Shown here piece after piece: positions 46,165 to 57,340 of a stretch of 64,000 nucleotides of DNA (the first letter of the stretch is position 1; every line of letters begins with the position of its first letter). The position numbers were made by a program, and so were the translations under genes. The notes beneath the pieces are model-generated. The model worked only from the letters and a program-made list of their open reading frames with translations. It did not search any database and was not told where the DNA came from. The DNA lies in assembly GCA_029959085.1 (NCBI GenBank), contig JARWIR010000051.1, positions 3,224,001-3,288,000 of the forward strand, in the 5' to 3' direction. This stretch comes from Nemophila menziesii. Taxonomy: Eukaryota; Streptophyta; Magnoliopsida; Boraginales; Hydrophyllaceae.

Positions 46165-46605
46165 GCAACAGCTGGCCGGCTAGCCGGCGGATTCGCCGGT
46201 ATGCCGGGCGAGAGGGCGGCGGAAAAATTACTAAATTTGACTTTTTTTTTTTTTTTTTACCTCAAAACGCAAGTATATTGCGTCGTCGCTGACGCAATGG
46301 TCAGGGAATTTGAAATCCTTGACCGGCTAGCCGGCGGATTCGCCGGCATGCCTGTGAAATCTCGATGGCGCATTTGATGACGCAGCAACCTTGCGTCGTC
46401 GCTGACGCAAGGACCAGAACATTCTTCCTCGTTGGCCGGCTAGCCGGTCAGTTGACCGGCATGCCGGCGCTTTCTCGCTGGCGCGAATGAAGACGCAGCA
46501 TTGCTGCGTTGTCGCTGACGCAGTGGTCAGGGAGTTGGGGTCTATCTGCTCGTTTGGCCGGTATGCCGGCCAGCTCGCCGGCTAGCCGGTCAAACCTGCT
46601 GTGGA
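46165..46605. repeat. GC-rich palindromic tandem array upstream of env-like ORF (E4)
   Basis: Units of about 112-120 bp, three to four copies. Each has a CCGGCTAGCCGG-type palindrome (near 46173, 46321, 46433, 46575) and a TTGCGTCGTCGCTGACGCAA inverted repeat (46279, 46391, 46504). It lies about 380 bases upstream of the env-like start, between it and pol. It could act as a promoter or structured RNA for the downstream ORF. Confidence 0.88.
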
Positions 46606-46828
46606 CTTCAATTTTTCTCCGTTTTTCCCATCGTTTGACCCCAAACTCATGACCATTATACCCCTGAAATCATCAAAAACAAACACCCTTCCTCATTTCT
46701 TAAAATTTAAAACTAAAATAAACGAAAACTTTAACTAATTTACACTACGGAAATTGAAATACTTAAGTAATATACAAGGAATTGGCTTTTGTTTAACGTC
46801 GTTAAGCTCGACGGGTTACCTCGTGCTT

Positions 46829-49800
46829 CTAAGGAGCTTCGAGGAGGTACATGACCTCTCCGGGATGTGGGTCGTTTGCACGATCGGTGTCTTCACCTCC
46901 ATGATAAATTTTTAAACGATGACCGTTCACCATGAATGTACGGTTCTCAAGTGGATGTTCTATCTCTATAGCTCCATGAGGTGTAACCTTGGTTACAATG
47001 TAAGGACCCGACCACTTCGATCTTAATTTCCCCGGATAATTACTAAACTTCGAATTATATTTCAACACTCTTTGTCCCACTACAAAGTTCTTCTCTCGAA
47101 TTCGATTATCATGCCATCTTTTAGTATTTTCTTTGTAAAGCTTAGCATTTTCATAAGCATGTAATCTAAATTCATCAAGCTCATTAAGTTTCATCATTCG
47201 ATTCTCACCCGCTAGCGTAGGATCTAAATTTAACTTTGCAATAGCCCAATAGGCACCCATTTCAAGTTCAAGAGGTAAGTGACAAGCCTTACCATAAACC
47301 ATTCGATACGGAGAAGCACCTACTGGGGTTTTGAAAGCAGTTCGATATGCCCAAAGTGCATCATCTAATTTCATAGACCAATCTTTTCTTGTAGGACCAA
47401 CGGTTTTCTCTAAAATAGATTTTACCTCACGATTTGATACTTCGGCTTGACCATTGGCTTGTGGATGATAAGCGGTAGACACACGATGTCTGACTCCATA
47501 TTTCTCTAGAACAGTCTTCAAATACTTATTAACGAAATGAGTACCTCCATCGCTAATAATCACCCTTGGAGTTCCATGTCTAGTGAAAATATGTGATTTT
47601 AAGAACTTAATCACCACTCTAGAATCATTGGTAGGTAAAGCTACTGCTTCTACCCACTTAGACACGTAATCAACAGCTAATAAGATGTAGAGGTTACCAT
47701 TTGAAGGAACGAACGGACCCATAAAATCTATACCCCAAACATCAAATATTTCAACTTCTAATACATTATTACGTGGCATCTCATCCCTCTTGGATATGTT
47801 TCCGGTAAATTGGCATCTATTACATCTTTTAGTATATTCATGACAATCTTTTATAATAGAAGGCCAATAGAAACCAGATTGTAATACCTTAGCAGCAGTT
47901 CGATCTCCTTTGAAATGTCCACCGTAAGGTGAATCATGACACCCAGCTATAATCGCCTCAATTTCTTCCTTGGCTACACATCTTCTTACCATCTGATCAG
48001 CACACACTTTGTAGAGGAAAGGATCCTCCCAAAAGAACTGTCTTGCGCGGTGAGCTAATCTTTTTCGCTCTTGATAAGTTGAACCTTCAGGAAAGGAACC
48101 ACTTACCACTAAGTTTGCAATATCCGCGTACCAAGGGGCTTCATAATCACGGACAACGAATAAATTCTCATCCGGAAAATCTTCTCTAACTGCTTCAGTA
48201 CCATTATTCAACTCTGAACCTTCTAACCTCGATAGATGATCTGCAACCTGATTCTCGCACCCTTTTCTATCCTTGATCTCTAAATCAAACTCTTGAAGCA
48301 ATAAAACCCATCTGATTAACCTTGGTTTAGCATCTTTCTTCTCCATAAGATATCGAATCGCTGAATGATCTGTATAGACAATAACTTTCGCTCCAAGAAG
48401 ATAAGAGCGAAATTTATCGAATGAATACACAACTGCTAGCAACTCCTTTTCTGTAACTGTATAATTGATCTGAGCACCATTAAAAGTTTTACTAGCATAA
48501 TAAATCGAATGAAAAACTTTCTCTTTTCTTTGTCCTAATACAGCTCCCATACATAAATCACTCGCATCACACATAACCTCAAACGGTAGATTCCAATCTG
48601 GAGGCACTACTATAGGAGCGGAAATAAGTTTTTCCTTGATTGTTTTGAAGGCCGCTAAACAAGCTTCATCAAAAAGGAATTTGGAATCCTTTTCAAGTAA
48701 GTTGCATAATGGTTTCGCAATCTTAGAAAAATCTTTGATAAATCGCCTATAAAAGCCAGCATGGCCTAGAAAACTTCTTACCCCTTTAACAGAAACAGGA
48801 GGGGGAAGAGTTTTAATTACCTCAATCTTCGCTCTATCGACTTCCAATCCAACACTCGAAATTTTGTGACCCAAAACAATACCTTCGCGAACCATGAAAT
48901 GACATTTCTCCCAGTTTAAAACCAAATCTGTTTCTTTACATCTGATTAACACTTTCTCTAAATTATCTAAGCACTTATCAAAATCATCACTGAATACAGA
49001 GAAATCATCCATAAACACTTCAAGAAAGTTATCGATCATATCCCAGAAGATGGCCATCATGCATCTTTGAAAGGTAGCAGGAGCATTACACAACCCAAAT
49101 GGCATTCTACGATATGCAAAAGTACCAAAGGGGCATGTAAATTTTGTTTTATGTTGATCTTCTGGAGTCACGTAAATTTGATTATACCCAGAATAACCAT
49201 CCAAGAAGCAATAGTACTCTCTTCCGGCTAGTTTGTCTAACATCTGATCTATGAAGGGCAAAGGGAAATGATCTTTTCTGGTGGCCTTGTTCAGCTTTCT
49301 ATAATCCATGCAAACTCTCCATCCAACTACCGTTCTTGAAGGAATCGCTTCATTTTTATCATTAAGAACTGTTGTCATTCCTCCCTTCTTCGGTACACAC
49401 TGAACCGGACTCACCCATTCACTACTCAAAATGGGATAAATAATCCCCGCATCTAAAAGCTTGATCACCTCTTTCTTTACCACATCCTTCATAGCGGGCA
49501 TTAATCTTCTTTGACCTTCAACTGAGCGTGCGTTAGCATCTTCAAGTATGATTTTGTGTTGACAATAGGATGGACTAATGCCTTTGATGTCAGCAATTGT
49601 CCAACCTATTGCTTCTTTGTTTGCTCTTAACACACGCAATAGTTTATCTTCTTGAGGACCTGTTAAATTAGCTGAAACAATAACAGGTAGAGTTTCATTA
49701 GTACCTAAATACGCATACCTCAAGTGTGCTGGCAATGGTTTTTCTTCCAATTCCGGAGGAGATTCAATTGAAGGCTTCTTTTTAGGAACAATCTCCCCCG

Positions 49801-51934
49801 GTTCTCTCACATGTTCATAGGCAGGACGCCTATACTTCGGATTTTCAGAATTTAGAGCTGCTATTGTTTCAGTAAGCTCTTCCAACATCTCAGGTGAATC
49901 TAATGTTAAAGCAGCCTGCAAGATATCATCAAAATTTAAACAATTAAATACCTCTTGCGATGCTTGCTCTACTACATCCATTCTGAAGCAATCTTCCTGA
50001 GAATCTGGAAATTTCATAGCTCGAAATACATTGAATTTCACTTCCTCATCTTGTATCCTCATTGTTAATTCGCCATTCTCTACATCGATCAATGTTCTCC
50101 CTGTAGCTAGGAATGGTCTACCCAAAATAATGGGGACATTTCTATCTGCATTGTATTCAAGGATTACGAAATCAACAGGAAATATAAGTGTACCTGCCTT
50201 AACAAGGACATCCTCAATGCGGCCTTCAGGATGAGCAAGAGATCTGTCCGCCATTTGCAAGACCATAGAAGTGGGTCTTGCGTTTCCAATTTTTAGCTTG
50301 TCAAAGATCGACTTGGGCATCAAATTGATGCTAGCTCCCAAGTCACATAGCGCCTTTCCTTTCCATTCCTCTCCAATTGATATAGGAATCGTGAAACTCC
50401 CTGGATCTACTAACTTCGGAGGTAATTTACTTTGACAAATCGCGCTACACTCTTCTGGAAGACCAATCATCTCGTTATCACAATAGGGCCTTTTGTTAGT
50501 GAGGGCCCTCTTCAAAAACTTCGTATACTTCGGAATATCTCGAATTGCCTCAAGTAACGGAATATTAATACTTAAACCCTTCACTCTATTAAAGAATTTC
50601 TGAAAATCACCCAAATCACCCTTTTTCTGAACTCGCGATGGAAACGGTGGTGGAGGGCGATTAATCACCATGTCGTCTTTCTTTTTCGGAACTTCTCTTG
50701 GTCTCACTATTTCTTCAACCTCACTATCTTTTTCTTTCTCTTTCTCCACCACTTCCTTTTCTTTTCTTGGTACTTCTTTCTCTTTCATAATGGGAAAAGG
50801 AGGGGGAGGAAGATTCTTACCACTTCTCAATGTAACAGCATTACAATCTTCGCGTTGCTTCGGATTCTCGGTATCGCTAGGAAGTTGCCCTTGTGGGCGC
50901 TGATTCAGCTGTTTATTAATTTGGCTTAGCTGATTCTGGAAAATCTTCATATTCGCTTCAGCTGCGTTCTGACGTTCTAAGGCTTGTGTTTGAAGAGCAA
51001 TCAAATTTTCAACGGTTTTCTGAAGGGTAACTACTCCTTCTTGTGGATGGGCAGGTAAGGCTTTTTGGTTTAAAGTTTCATCGTATGTATTCTGAGGAGT
51101 ATTCTGAGGAGCTTGCCTTTGTACATAATTTCCCTGATTCTGTCCTCCTTGATAATTATTGTGTGGTCTTGGATTATAGTTGTTACCTTGGGGACGCGGC
51201 TGATACGCATAGGTAGGATTGGCTGCCCCATTAGGATTTGAGTATTGAAACCCAGGATGGTTTCTGTTAGGCTGATATCCATTACCACTTGAATTGAAGT
51301 TACTTCTATTGGACATGAACATCACGGATTCTTGGTTGTTCGGACAATTTTCCTCATCGTGATCATCTACCTGACAAATCGAACACATATAAACCTCTTG
51401 TGCAGCATGCACAGCTACCTTCTTACCCGAAAATCCTTCTTTTACAGCTAAAGTAAGCTGCTTCAATTGTTGCTCAATAGTACTCTGAATCTTGTTCTCA
51501 AACGTAGCAAATTTCTCTTCCATATCAACATTATTCACTCCCTTAACCGGTGTTCTTACTGAATTCCACCCAACTTCATTCTTGACTGTTCTCTCTAAGA
51601 TAATTTTAGCATGAGCGGGTTGAACTTGACGAAAACCTGCACCACATAGCGTATCCAACTTCTCTCTTGACTTCCCATCAAGGCCTCTATAAAAGATCTT
51701 AAGCTGTTGTTGTTCTGAATACCCATGATTGGGAACTCTACGTAAACACATCTGAAATCTTGTCCAACTCTTACCCAAAGTTTCTTCATATTCTTGACGA
51801 AAATGTGTCAATTCTAATTCAGCATCTAACCTCATGTTACTTGGGTAATACCTGTCAAAGAACGCAATTTCTAATTGGTCCCAATTGGTGATCTTCGTAG
51901 GATCTTGCGTATCGTGCCATTCACTTGCTCCCTC
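46829..51934 (-). CDS. Athila-like gag-pol polyprotein (E4), open, N-terminus missing
   Basis: Open from the truncation at 51934 to the stop at 46829. The first Met is 51835, leaving 1668 codons, but gag homology extends upstream. Positions by residue from that Met: gag core 1-70; CCHC knuckle [14 protein letters not shown] near 150; protease [13 protein letters not shown] near 496; [22 protein letters not shown] near 845 and catalytic FMDDFSVF near 940; RNase [14 protein letters not shown] near 1087 with TDHSAIRYL and VADHLSRLE; integrase zinc finger (HDSPYGGH ... CNRCQ) 1300-1340; DDE core ([25 protein letters not shown]) 1371-1470; GPY domain near 1609. All catalytic residues that I can check are present. 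Gag and pol are in one frame. The gag start and promoter are missing. Confidence 0.95.
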   Translation of the reverse strand, partial: EGASEWHDTQDPTKITNWDQLEIAFFDRYYPSNMRLDAELELTHFRQEYEETLGKSWTRFQMCLRRVPNHGYSEQQQLKIFYRGLDGKSREKLDTLCGAGFRQVQPAHAKIILERTVKNEVGWNSVRTPVKGVNNVDMEEKFATFENKIQSTIEQQLKQLTLAVKEGFSGKKVAVHAAQEVYMCSICQVDDHDEENCPNNQESVMFMSNRSNFNSSGNGYQPNRNHPGFQYSNPNGAANPTYAYQPRPQGNNYNPRPHNNYQGGQNQGNYVQRQAPQNTPQNTYDETLNQKALPAHPQEGVVTLQKTVENLIALQTQALERQNAAEANMKIFQNQLSQINKQLNQRPQGQLPSDTENPKQREDCNAVTLRSGKNLPPPPFPIMKEKEVPRKEKEVVEKEKEKDSEVEEIVRPREVPKKKDDMVINRPPPPFPSRVQKKGDLGDFQKFFNRVKGLSINIPLLEAIRDIPKYTKFLKRALTNKRPYCDNEMIGLPEECSAICQSKLPPKLVDPGSFTIPISIGEEWKGKALCDLGASINLMPKSIFDKLKIGNARPTSMVLQMADRSLAHPEGRIEDVLVKAGTLIFPVDFVILEYNADRNVPIILGRPFLATGRTLIDVENGELTMRIQDEEVKFNVFRAMKFPDSQEDCFRMDVVEQASQEVFNCLNFDDILQAALTLDSPEMLEELTETIAALNSENPKYRRPAYEHVREPGEIVPKKKPSIESPPELEEKPLPAHLRYAYLGTNETLPVIVSANLTGPQEDKLLRVLRANKEAIGWTIADIKGISPSYCQHKIILEDANARSVEGQRRLMPAMKDVVKKEVIKLLDAGIIYPILSSEWVSPVQCVPKKGGMTTVLNDKNEAIPSRTVVGWRVCMDYRKLNKATRKDHFPLPFIDQMLDKLAGREYYCFLDGYSGYNQIYVTPEDQHKTKFTCPFGTFAYRRMPFGLCNAPATFQRCMMAIFWDMIDNFLEVFMDDFSVFSDDFDKCLDNLEKVLIRCKETDLVLNWEKCHFMVREGIVLGHKISSVGLEVDRAKIEVIKTLPPPVSVKGVRSFLGHAGFYRRFIKDFSKIAKPLCNLLEKDSKFLFDEACLAAFKTIKEKLISAPIVVPPDWNLPFEVMCDASDLCMGAVLGQRKEKVFHSIYYASKTFNGAQINYTVTEKELLAVVYSFDKFRSYLLGAKVIVYTDHSAIRYLMEKKDAKPRLIRWVLLLQEFDLEIKDRKGCENQVADHLSRLEGSELNNGTEAVREDFPDENLFVVRDYEAPWYADIANLVVSGSFPEGSTYQERKRLAHRARQFFWEDPFLYKVCADQMVRRCVAKEEIEAIIAGCHDSPYGGHFKGDRTAAKVLQSGFYWPSIIKDCHEYTKRCNRCQFTGNISKRDEMPRNNVLEVEIFDVWGIDFMGPFVPSNGNLYILLAVDYVSKWVEAVALPTNDSRVVIKFLKSHIFTRHGTPRVIISDGGTHFVNKYLKTVLEKYGVRHRVSTAYHPQANGQAEVSNREVKSILEKTVGPTRKDWSMKLDDALWAYRTAFKTPVGASPYRMVYGKACHLPLELEMGAYWAIAKLNLDPTLAGENRMMKLNELDEFRLHAYENAKLYKENTKRWHDNRIREKNFVVGQRVLKYNSKFSNYPGKLRSKWSGPYIVTKVTPHGAIEIEHPLENRTFMVNGHRLKIYHGGEDTDRANDPHPGEVMYLLEAP

Positions 51935-53213
51935 ATGTAGGCTTCTTTTTCCATACCTACAATTTTTTGAAAAACAATATAATTTAAGATAACTTTTCCC
52001 ATCAATAGACTTATAATATAACTTTTAGATCCCATAAAAAATCACCAAAATTACATCGGTATTTTTTCATGAAACTAATGCCATCAGCATATATTATTTT
52101 TCAATTCTATCATTATTCAATCCCATCTTCTATTACTAATCCCATCATTATTTATTCCAAAAACATGACATTCAACATTAAAAACAATTGAAATAAACAA
52201 ATAAGTACTTATGTTATTTACTGAAACTTATAATTACTAAATTTCATCATACATTTTTGCCAATATCCAACTAGCATTTTTTCATGACACTAATACAATC
52301 AACATATATCATTTTTCAATTCTTTTATTATACTATGCTATCTACAAATACTAATCACATCATTGTTGTTACTCAAAAATCAAGAGCATTAAAAATTATT
52401 GAAATCCCTTCCACTAACAGTTAAAACTTATGTTATTTACTGATTTCTAAGTACTACATACAATAAACACTAATATCACTGGACTAATCCCGTCCACTAC
52501 TTTTAGATTTGTCCCATCAGTAAAAAAAACAGAGATGTATTTTAATGAATCATTGAAATATGTAGTTATCAAATATGTAATCATTTAAATCCCTTCAGAA
52601 TACACACTAATGTTATTAATCGCATAATTTGACAAAAATAGTACAAAATTCGATGGGATTATTCATTAAACATAACAAATTTTGTATCTAGAAACAAACT
52701 TTGACCTATATTACATTTTAACAACAGATCATAACAAAACTAGTACCAAAAACCCCAAAAAACATTCATGTTAAGAAAAATTGAAGAAAACTACTTCAAA
52801 AACATTAATTTCCTTTATCCCGATTGAGTTCCATAATTGCGATGAGTCCCATTAAAACTCTATGAACATGAATGTGAAGAAAAATAGACAAAATCAACTT
52901 CAAAAACATTAAAATGTGTTTTATTATAAGTTTTTTTGTAAAATAAGAACAAAACACATCAAAGATTCGGCTTGCTATTACCTTTTAAGATTTTTTATTT
53001 TATTTGATGGGATCTACGGCTCTCTAAATCTGGATCTACTTCATGATTTTCAATGCTCTTGTATTTATAATTCATCTTCACTAGTTGATTTGTATGAATT
53101 TCTTGTTAAAATCAAATATATTTGACCAACATTTTTTGTGTTTTTCAATAGATTGACCGTGTAAGTATCAGAGCAATAGAGAGAAAAAGAGAAAGTATTG
53201 TGTGGAAAAAAGT
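51935..53213. repeat. interspersed repeat R1, copy 2
   Basis: Near-identical to 7504-8784. It joins the E4 gag on the left and MULE1 right-end sequence on the right. Several TCCCATCA motifs have changed to CCCTTC or CCCGTC relative to copy 1. Confidence 0.85.
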
Positions 53214-54853
53214 TCATGTTTGGTTTGTCTCCACAAAAGCGTGTTCGAATTGCTACTCGAAGCCATTATACCTATCAAGAAATAAGAATAAAAATAGTTT
53301 TATTCAATGTATGAGCTTAAATGAAATTGTATAAAACTTCAAGGACCAATAGTGATATTATCAAAATTATAAAGAACCAATTGTGCAATTACCTAAAAAG
53401 AGAAACTAACTCAAAATTCTATTTATATTCAATGTAGGGGCTAAATTGCAATTATATAAAACTAAAAGGCTCAATTATGCAATTATTAAAATTAAAAAGG
53501 ACCATTTGTGCAATTACCTAAAATTATCAATTACGTTAAAAAGCTAGTTATAATCAACGTAGGGCTTAAATGGAATTTCAAAAAATAACAAGGACCAAAA
53601 GTGCAAATTTCAAAATTTACAAGGATCAATTGTGCAATTATCTAAAAGTATCAATTAACTCAACATTCTATTTACATCACAAGAAATTACAATCTAACAT
53701 AACTTATACATGCATGGATAAATCAAACAAATTAATCGAAATTAATAAATAAAAAAAAAAGAACCCTAACCTTAATTTTATGGATTGAAAGTAGTAGAAT
53801 CAACAAGGGAGCACTTGGAAGGCGGTGGCACCTTAATCGGTGGCGGCTTGAACGAGGAGGAGGGGGAGGAGCGGTTATGGTGGGTTTTTTTATTTTTGCA
53901 GAAAAATAGGTTTAAGAATTGGGGAAGAATGTATATTAAAAGAGGGGCGGTCTCCCGGTGACCGCCCTTTTTTTTTTAATTTGAACTACGGGCGGTACCT
54001 AGCATACCGCCCTCCTGGCCGAAAAGATTTTTTTAATTACGCTTAATTTTTTTTTAATCTAAGAACTAAGGGCGGTCTCCCGATGACCGCCCTTATTAGA
54101 GGGGCGGAAAGCGGGATACCGCCCGGGTGTTAGAACTGTAAATCTTTTCTCCTATATGACAAAATGCTAGTTACTTTTAAAAAAACTAAACAAAAAAACT
54201 CTTTATAATACAAACAAAGAAAAATAAATAAAGAATAATTATTACTCTCTTTGTCTATATGTTTGTCATACTTTTTTTACACAAATTAAGAAAATTAATT
54301 AATTCTTTCTATTTTTACTAAACTATCCTCAACCAACTAAGTGTCCATTTGAAAATGATTATTTTAGAGTTAAAAGCGCTTTTCGATTAAAATTAAAATA
54401 TTTGTAAAAATAATTTAAAAATATTTTAACATCTAAAATCATTTCAAGTGATTATTTTAATAATCGTTTGTCCAATGCTTTTCCTAAAAGTAACTTTAAG
54501 GATTTAGAGTATTTTTATGGATCTAAAATCATAGTGATTATTTTATAAAACGATCTTAAACGAACCCTAAGTAAATGGATGATAAGTTTATAATATTAAA
54601 TAAATATAAAATTAGTAGAAAATATAAAAAATTTCATTAGTATCTATGATGGACAACATATCTACATTTAAAAAAAATTAGGATTATTGCCCAAGGAACA
54701 CCTCAAGTTAAAATTAATTTCTTTTCACTCCAACCATCATTTTTTGCCTATAAAAACCATATATATTTTGCGTTTTCATTTTCTTTCCCATAGAAAGAGT
54801 CGTTTGAGTTATATGAATCTTCCCATAACTCAAACTCCGAGTAATAGGAAACT
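53214..54853. mobile_element. second copy of MULE1 right end plus flank
   Basis: Matches about 33700-35380. It starts inside PMD exon 1 (53214-53268 encodes the first 18 codons in minus orientation), continues through the 122-bp tandem repeat and a terminal repeat (53930-54167) with four hairpins, then the same outer flank. It lacks one hairpin present at 34600-34627. It cannot be autonomous. Confidence 0.88.
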
Positions 54854-55280
54854 TCCTTGAGAAAATTGGTGTTGTAAAAAATATAAACATTTTTTACTTT
54901 ATTTAAATTCTTCATTAAACATCATATTTATCCATCTTTACGCCTTTATGTAAAGATCGATTACTGTTTGAAGGTGGACCAAGTTTCGTATTTCCCTGCT
55001 TGCTTCCTCGTTTTGATACCAGATAACATTTGCTACAAAAATAATTAAAAATTTAACAGTTTGGATAATCTAATCTGTAGCATAATATTCTTCAATAGAA
55101 ATACTAAATGTTCCATTAAAATCTTTATAGAAACTAAACTCTCCTTGTAACCCCTAATCATGCAAACATTCTTTATCCCGATTTGAAGCCCCTGGATAAA
55201 ATCTTTTTTTAACGAGGATTGGACCATAAATATTAGTGATTCAGTTTGGCACAGCCATGAAGAGACTGTTGACTGTTAAA
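54854..55280. other. segment-tail copy D and unrecognised sequence
   Basis: 54854-54980 matches 20577-20702. The remainder includes a 60-codon minus-strand ORF (55045-55227) that I do not recognise. It lies just 3' of the PPR pseudogene and may be an older exon or chance. Confidence 0.5.
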
Positions 55281-56210
55281 AGTTTACATCACTTGAATCA
55301 TATCAAGAAGCTTAGGATGTTTAAATATGATTTCATAAGTAGTTGCATCCACTGAGAATCCATGTTTTCTCATTTCCTTCACTGATTCAATTGCTTCTTC
55401 ATACTTTTTTTTCTTCATAAACTCCTGGATAATGACGTTATAGGTCACACTATCTGGCAAAAAACCTTTTTTCTTCATTCTTGAAACCCACTCTTTTGCA
55501 TCTTTAAACCGTCCTTCTCGACAAAGTCCACCTATTATGGTATTATGGGTATATATATTAGGCTGCAAACCTTTGGAGGATAGCTTGTAAAAAATGTCTA
55601 ATGCAGCATCAACCTGTCCATCTTTACATAATCCATTAATAATTAATAATTGTATTATGTGTCACAATGTCAGGAGTTACATTACTACTTCCCATGGATT
55701 CTAATTATTGCACAATCCATTTAACATGATATTAATAATTGATTAGGCTGTTATATGTTTTAATATCAGGCTTGCATCCTTTAGCTACCATGGTAGCTAT
55801 TACACCCATAGCTTCTTCAATCTCACTTTTGATGTAGGTAACCACATCAGCAACATGACCACTTTTGAAGAGACAGCCTAACACTGCAAAACCCATATTG
55901 CTTTTTTTTAAAGAGCAGTAACAATTTCTAGCTATATTCATTATGTAATTATCTACAGGAGCCCCAAAATACGCATTTCTCTACATAAAGAAAGAGCATA
56001 AGGGTAATCTTTCGTCTTCACAACCGTACCCAATAGCTTAGTGTAATCTATAACAGTAAGCCTGGGTCGCTTTCGGATCATTTGATTCACAGTAAAATGA
56101 GCATCTTCGACACTATTGATACCAAAAGATGAAACTGAAGAATGAAAGAAGAGGGGAAAAGGGTTACCCATTGTGCTGATGGAAGAAAGAGAAGATCTAA
56201 GGTAGAACAA
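55281..56210 (-). pseudogene. Rf-like PPR protein pseudogene (copy D)
   Basis: Almost identical to 40083-41012, with the same three blocks and the same breaks, so the copies duplicated after the gene had already decayed. Only a few substitutions differ (for example Val for Met in GFSVDATTYE). Confidence 0.85.
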
Positions 56211-56635
56211 AGAAGAACAAATCGATGAACCATTCTGCTTAAATTACTGACGTGAGCAGGAAATGGTGTGAAATTGCAGTAAAAATGATTGTTGTGATAT
56301 AAGATAGAGGAAAATAGAGCCTAATTTGTAACAAAAAGAGTTTTTACACCTAGTTACCAAATTTACCTAATTCAACAACTTCATCTTCAACTTGAGCTTG
56401 AAAACCCTTCTTCTAATATTATCATGCTTTGCTAGTAACTTCTTCACTATCTTCACATTCTTCAGTATCACCAACAAAAGAATCATTGTCTTCACCATGC
56501 TGAAGGTGAAAATCGTATAAAATACTCAGCAATTTGATACTCCGAGAATGACAGCTGGCCCTGTTTCAAAGCTAAACAGATTTTACACCACATGTGGTGA
56601 CTGTACATACATGAGAGGTAATAATTAAAATATGG
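56211..56635. other. flank between PPR copy D and MULE2
   Basis: 56211-56365 matches the flank of PPR copy C. The rest is unrecognised. 56575-56625 (ACACCACATGTGGTGACTGTACATACATGAGAGGTAAT-like) is repeated directly at 59617-59665 on the other side of MULE2. Confidence 0.55.
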
Positions 56636-56644
56636 TTATTTTGT

Positions 56645-56940
56645 GAGTTTTTTTTAACTGTAGCAATTATTTTAGAAATAATCAACGATTTGGCACGCAA
56701 ACAAGAATATTTGCAAAATTGGCACATGGGCGGTATCCGTGATACCGCCCTTGATTAATTATGGGGCAAGGGCTGTGGTCAACATACAGCCCTTCGTTAA
56801 TTAGTGATTAAGGCAGGGGCGGTACCCGTCATCCCGCCCCTTTTATAAAATTAGTTTTTTAGGAGGGCGGTATAGCGCATACCGCCCTTAGTTCATTTTT
56901 GACCGAGTTTTAAGGGCGGTACATAGCATACCGCCCTTGG
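56645..56940 (+). repeat. MULE2 left end with five GC hairpins
   Basis: Hairpins lie at 56728-56750, 56768-56794 (arms GGGCTGT/ACAGCCC, both changed), 56816-56840, 56863-56889 and 56912-56938. The outer 100 bases pair with the right end. Confidence 0.88.
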
Positions 56941-57340
56941 TTCCAGATTTATTTGGCCTGCAATTTTTATTTACTCCCATTACGGGAGTTCATTCTTACA
57001 CCTTAAACCGCCCAAAACCTCCCCCATCTTTGCTCCGCCTCCGCCGTGTTGCCGCCACCAACCTCCGATTTCCAAGGCCAGCAATTCAAAACAACCAATC
57101 ACCACTCAAGGTCAATCTTCCATCCATCAATCCAAGGTTAGGGTTTCTCAATTTTTTTTTTTGAATTTTTTTTGTTGTATTGATTTTGCTTATATATTGA
57201 ATGCTTTAATTTTAGTGTTATAATGTTTAATTTCGTTTTATATTGATTGGAAAAGTATATGATTGAATGAAATGTTTAGGTTATTGCACAATTGGTCCTT
57301 GTTTAGTTGGATAATTGCATTATTAGTCCTTATAATTGCA
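56941..57340 (+). other. 5' region of a second MULE2 gene, coding part deleted
   Basis: A CCGCC-rich leader (57000-57060), a likely donor after CAATCCAAG|GTTAGG, then an AT-rich stretch. It contains GCACAATTGGTCCTTG, which resembles the repeat upstream of the PMD gene in MULE1. It probably was the 5' end of a PMD gene, by analogy with MULE1. No coding sequence remains. Confidence 0.5.

Larger units (their letters stand above)
41424..51934 (-). mobile_element. Athila-like element E4, nearly complete but 5' truncated
   Basis: Minus-strand order is gag-pol (one open frame), GC-rich array, env-like ORF, 3' non-coding region, PPT and 3' LTR. The 5' LTR, PBS and gag start are missing because the frame runs straight into repeat R1 at 51935. 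It is the least decayed element in the window. It could supply proteins in trans only if transcribed from outside. Confidence 0.92.

Noticed and set aside
46083..46377. ORFs across the E4 palindromic array
   Set aside because: They cross tandem palindromes and carry no domain. They are chance frames in GC-rich sequence.
55045..55227. Small gene beside PPR copy D
   Set aside because: 60 codons, no recognised family, and no second copy at the equivalent place beside PPR copy C. Left as unrecognised sequence.
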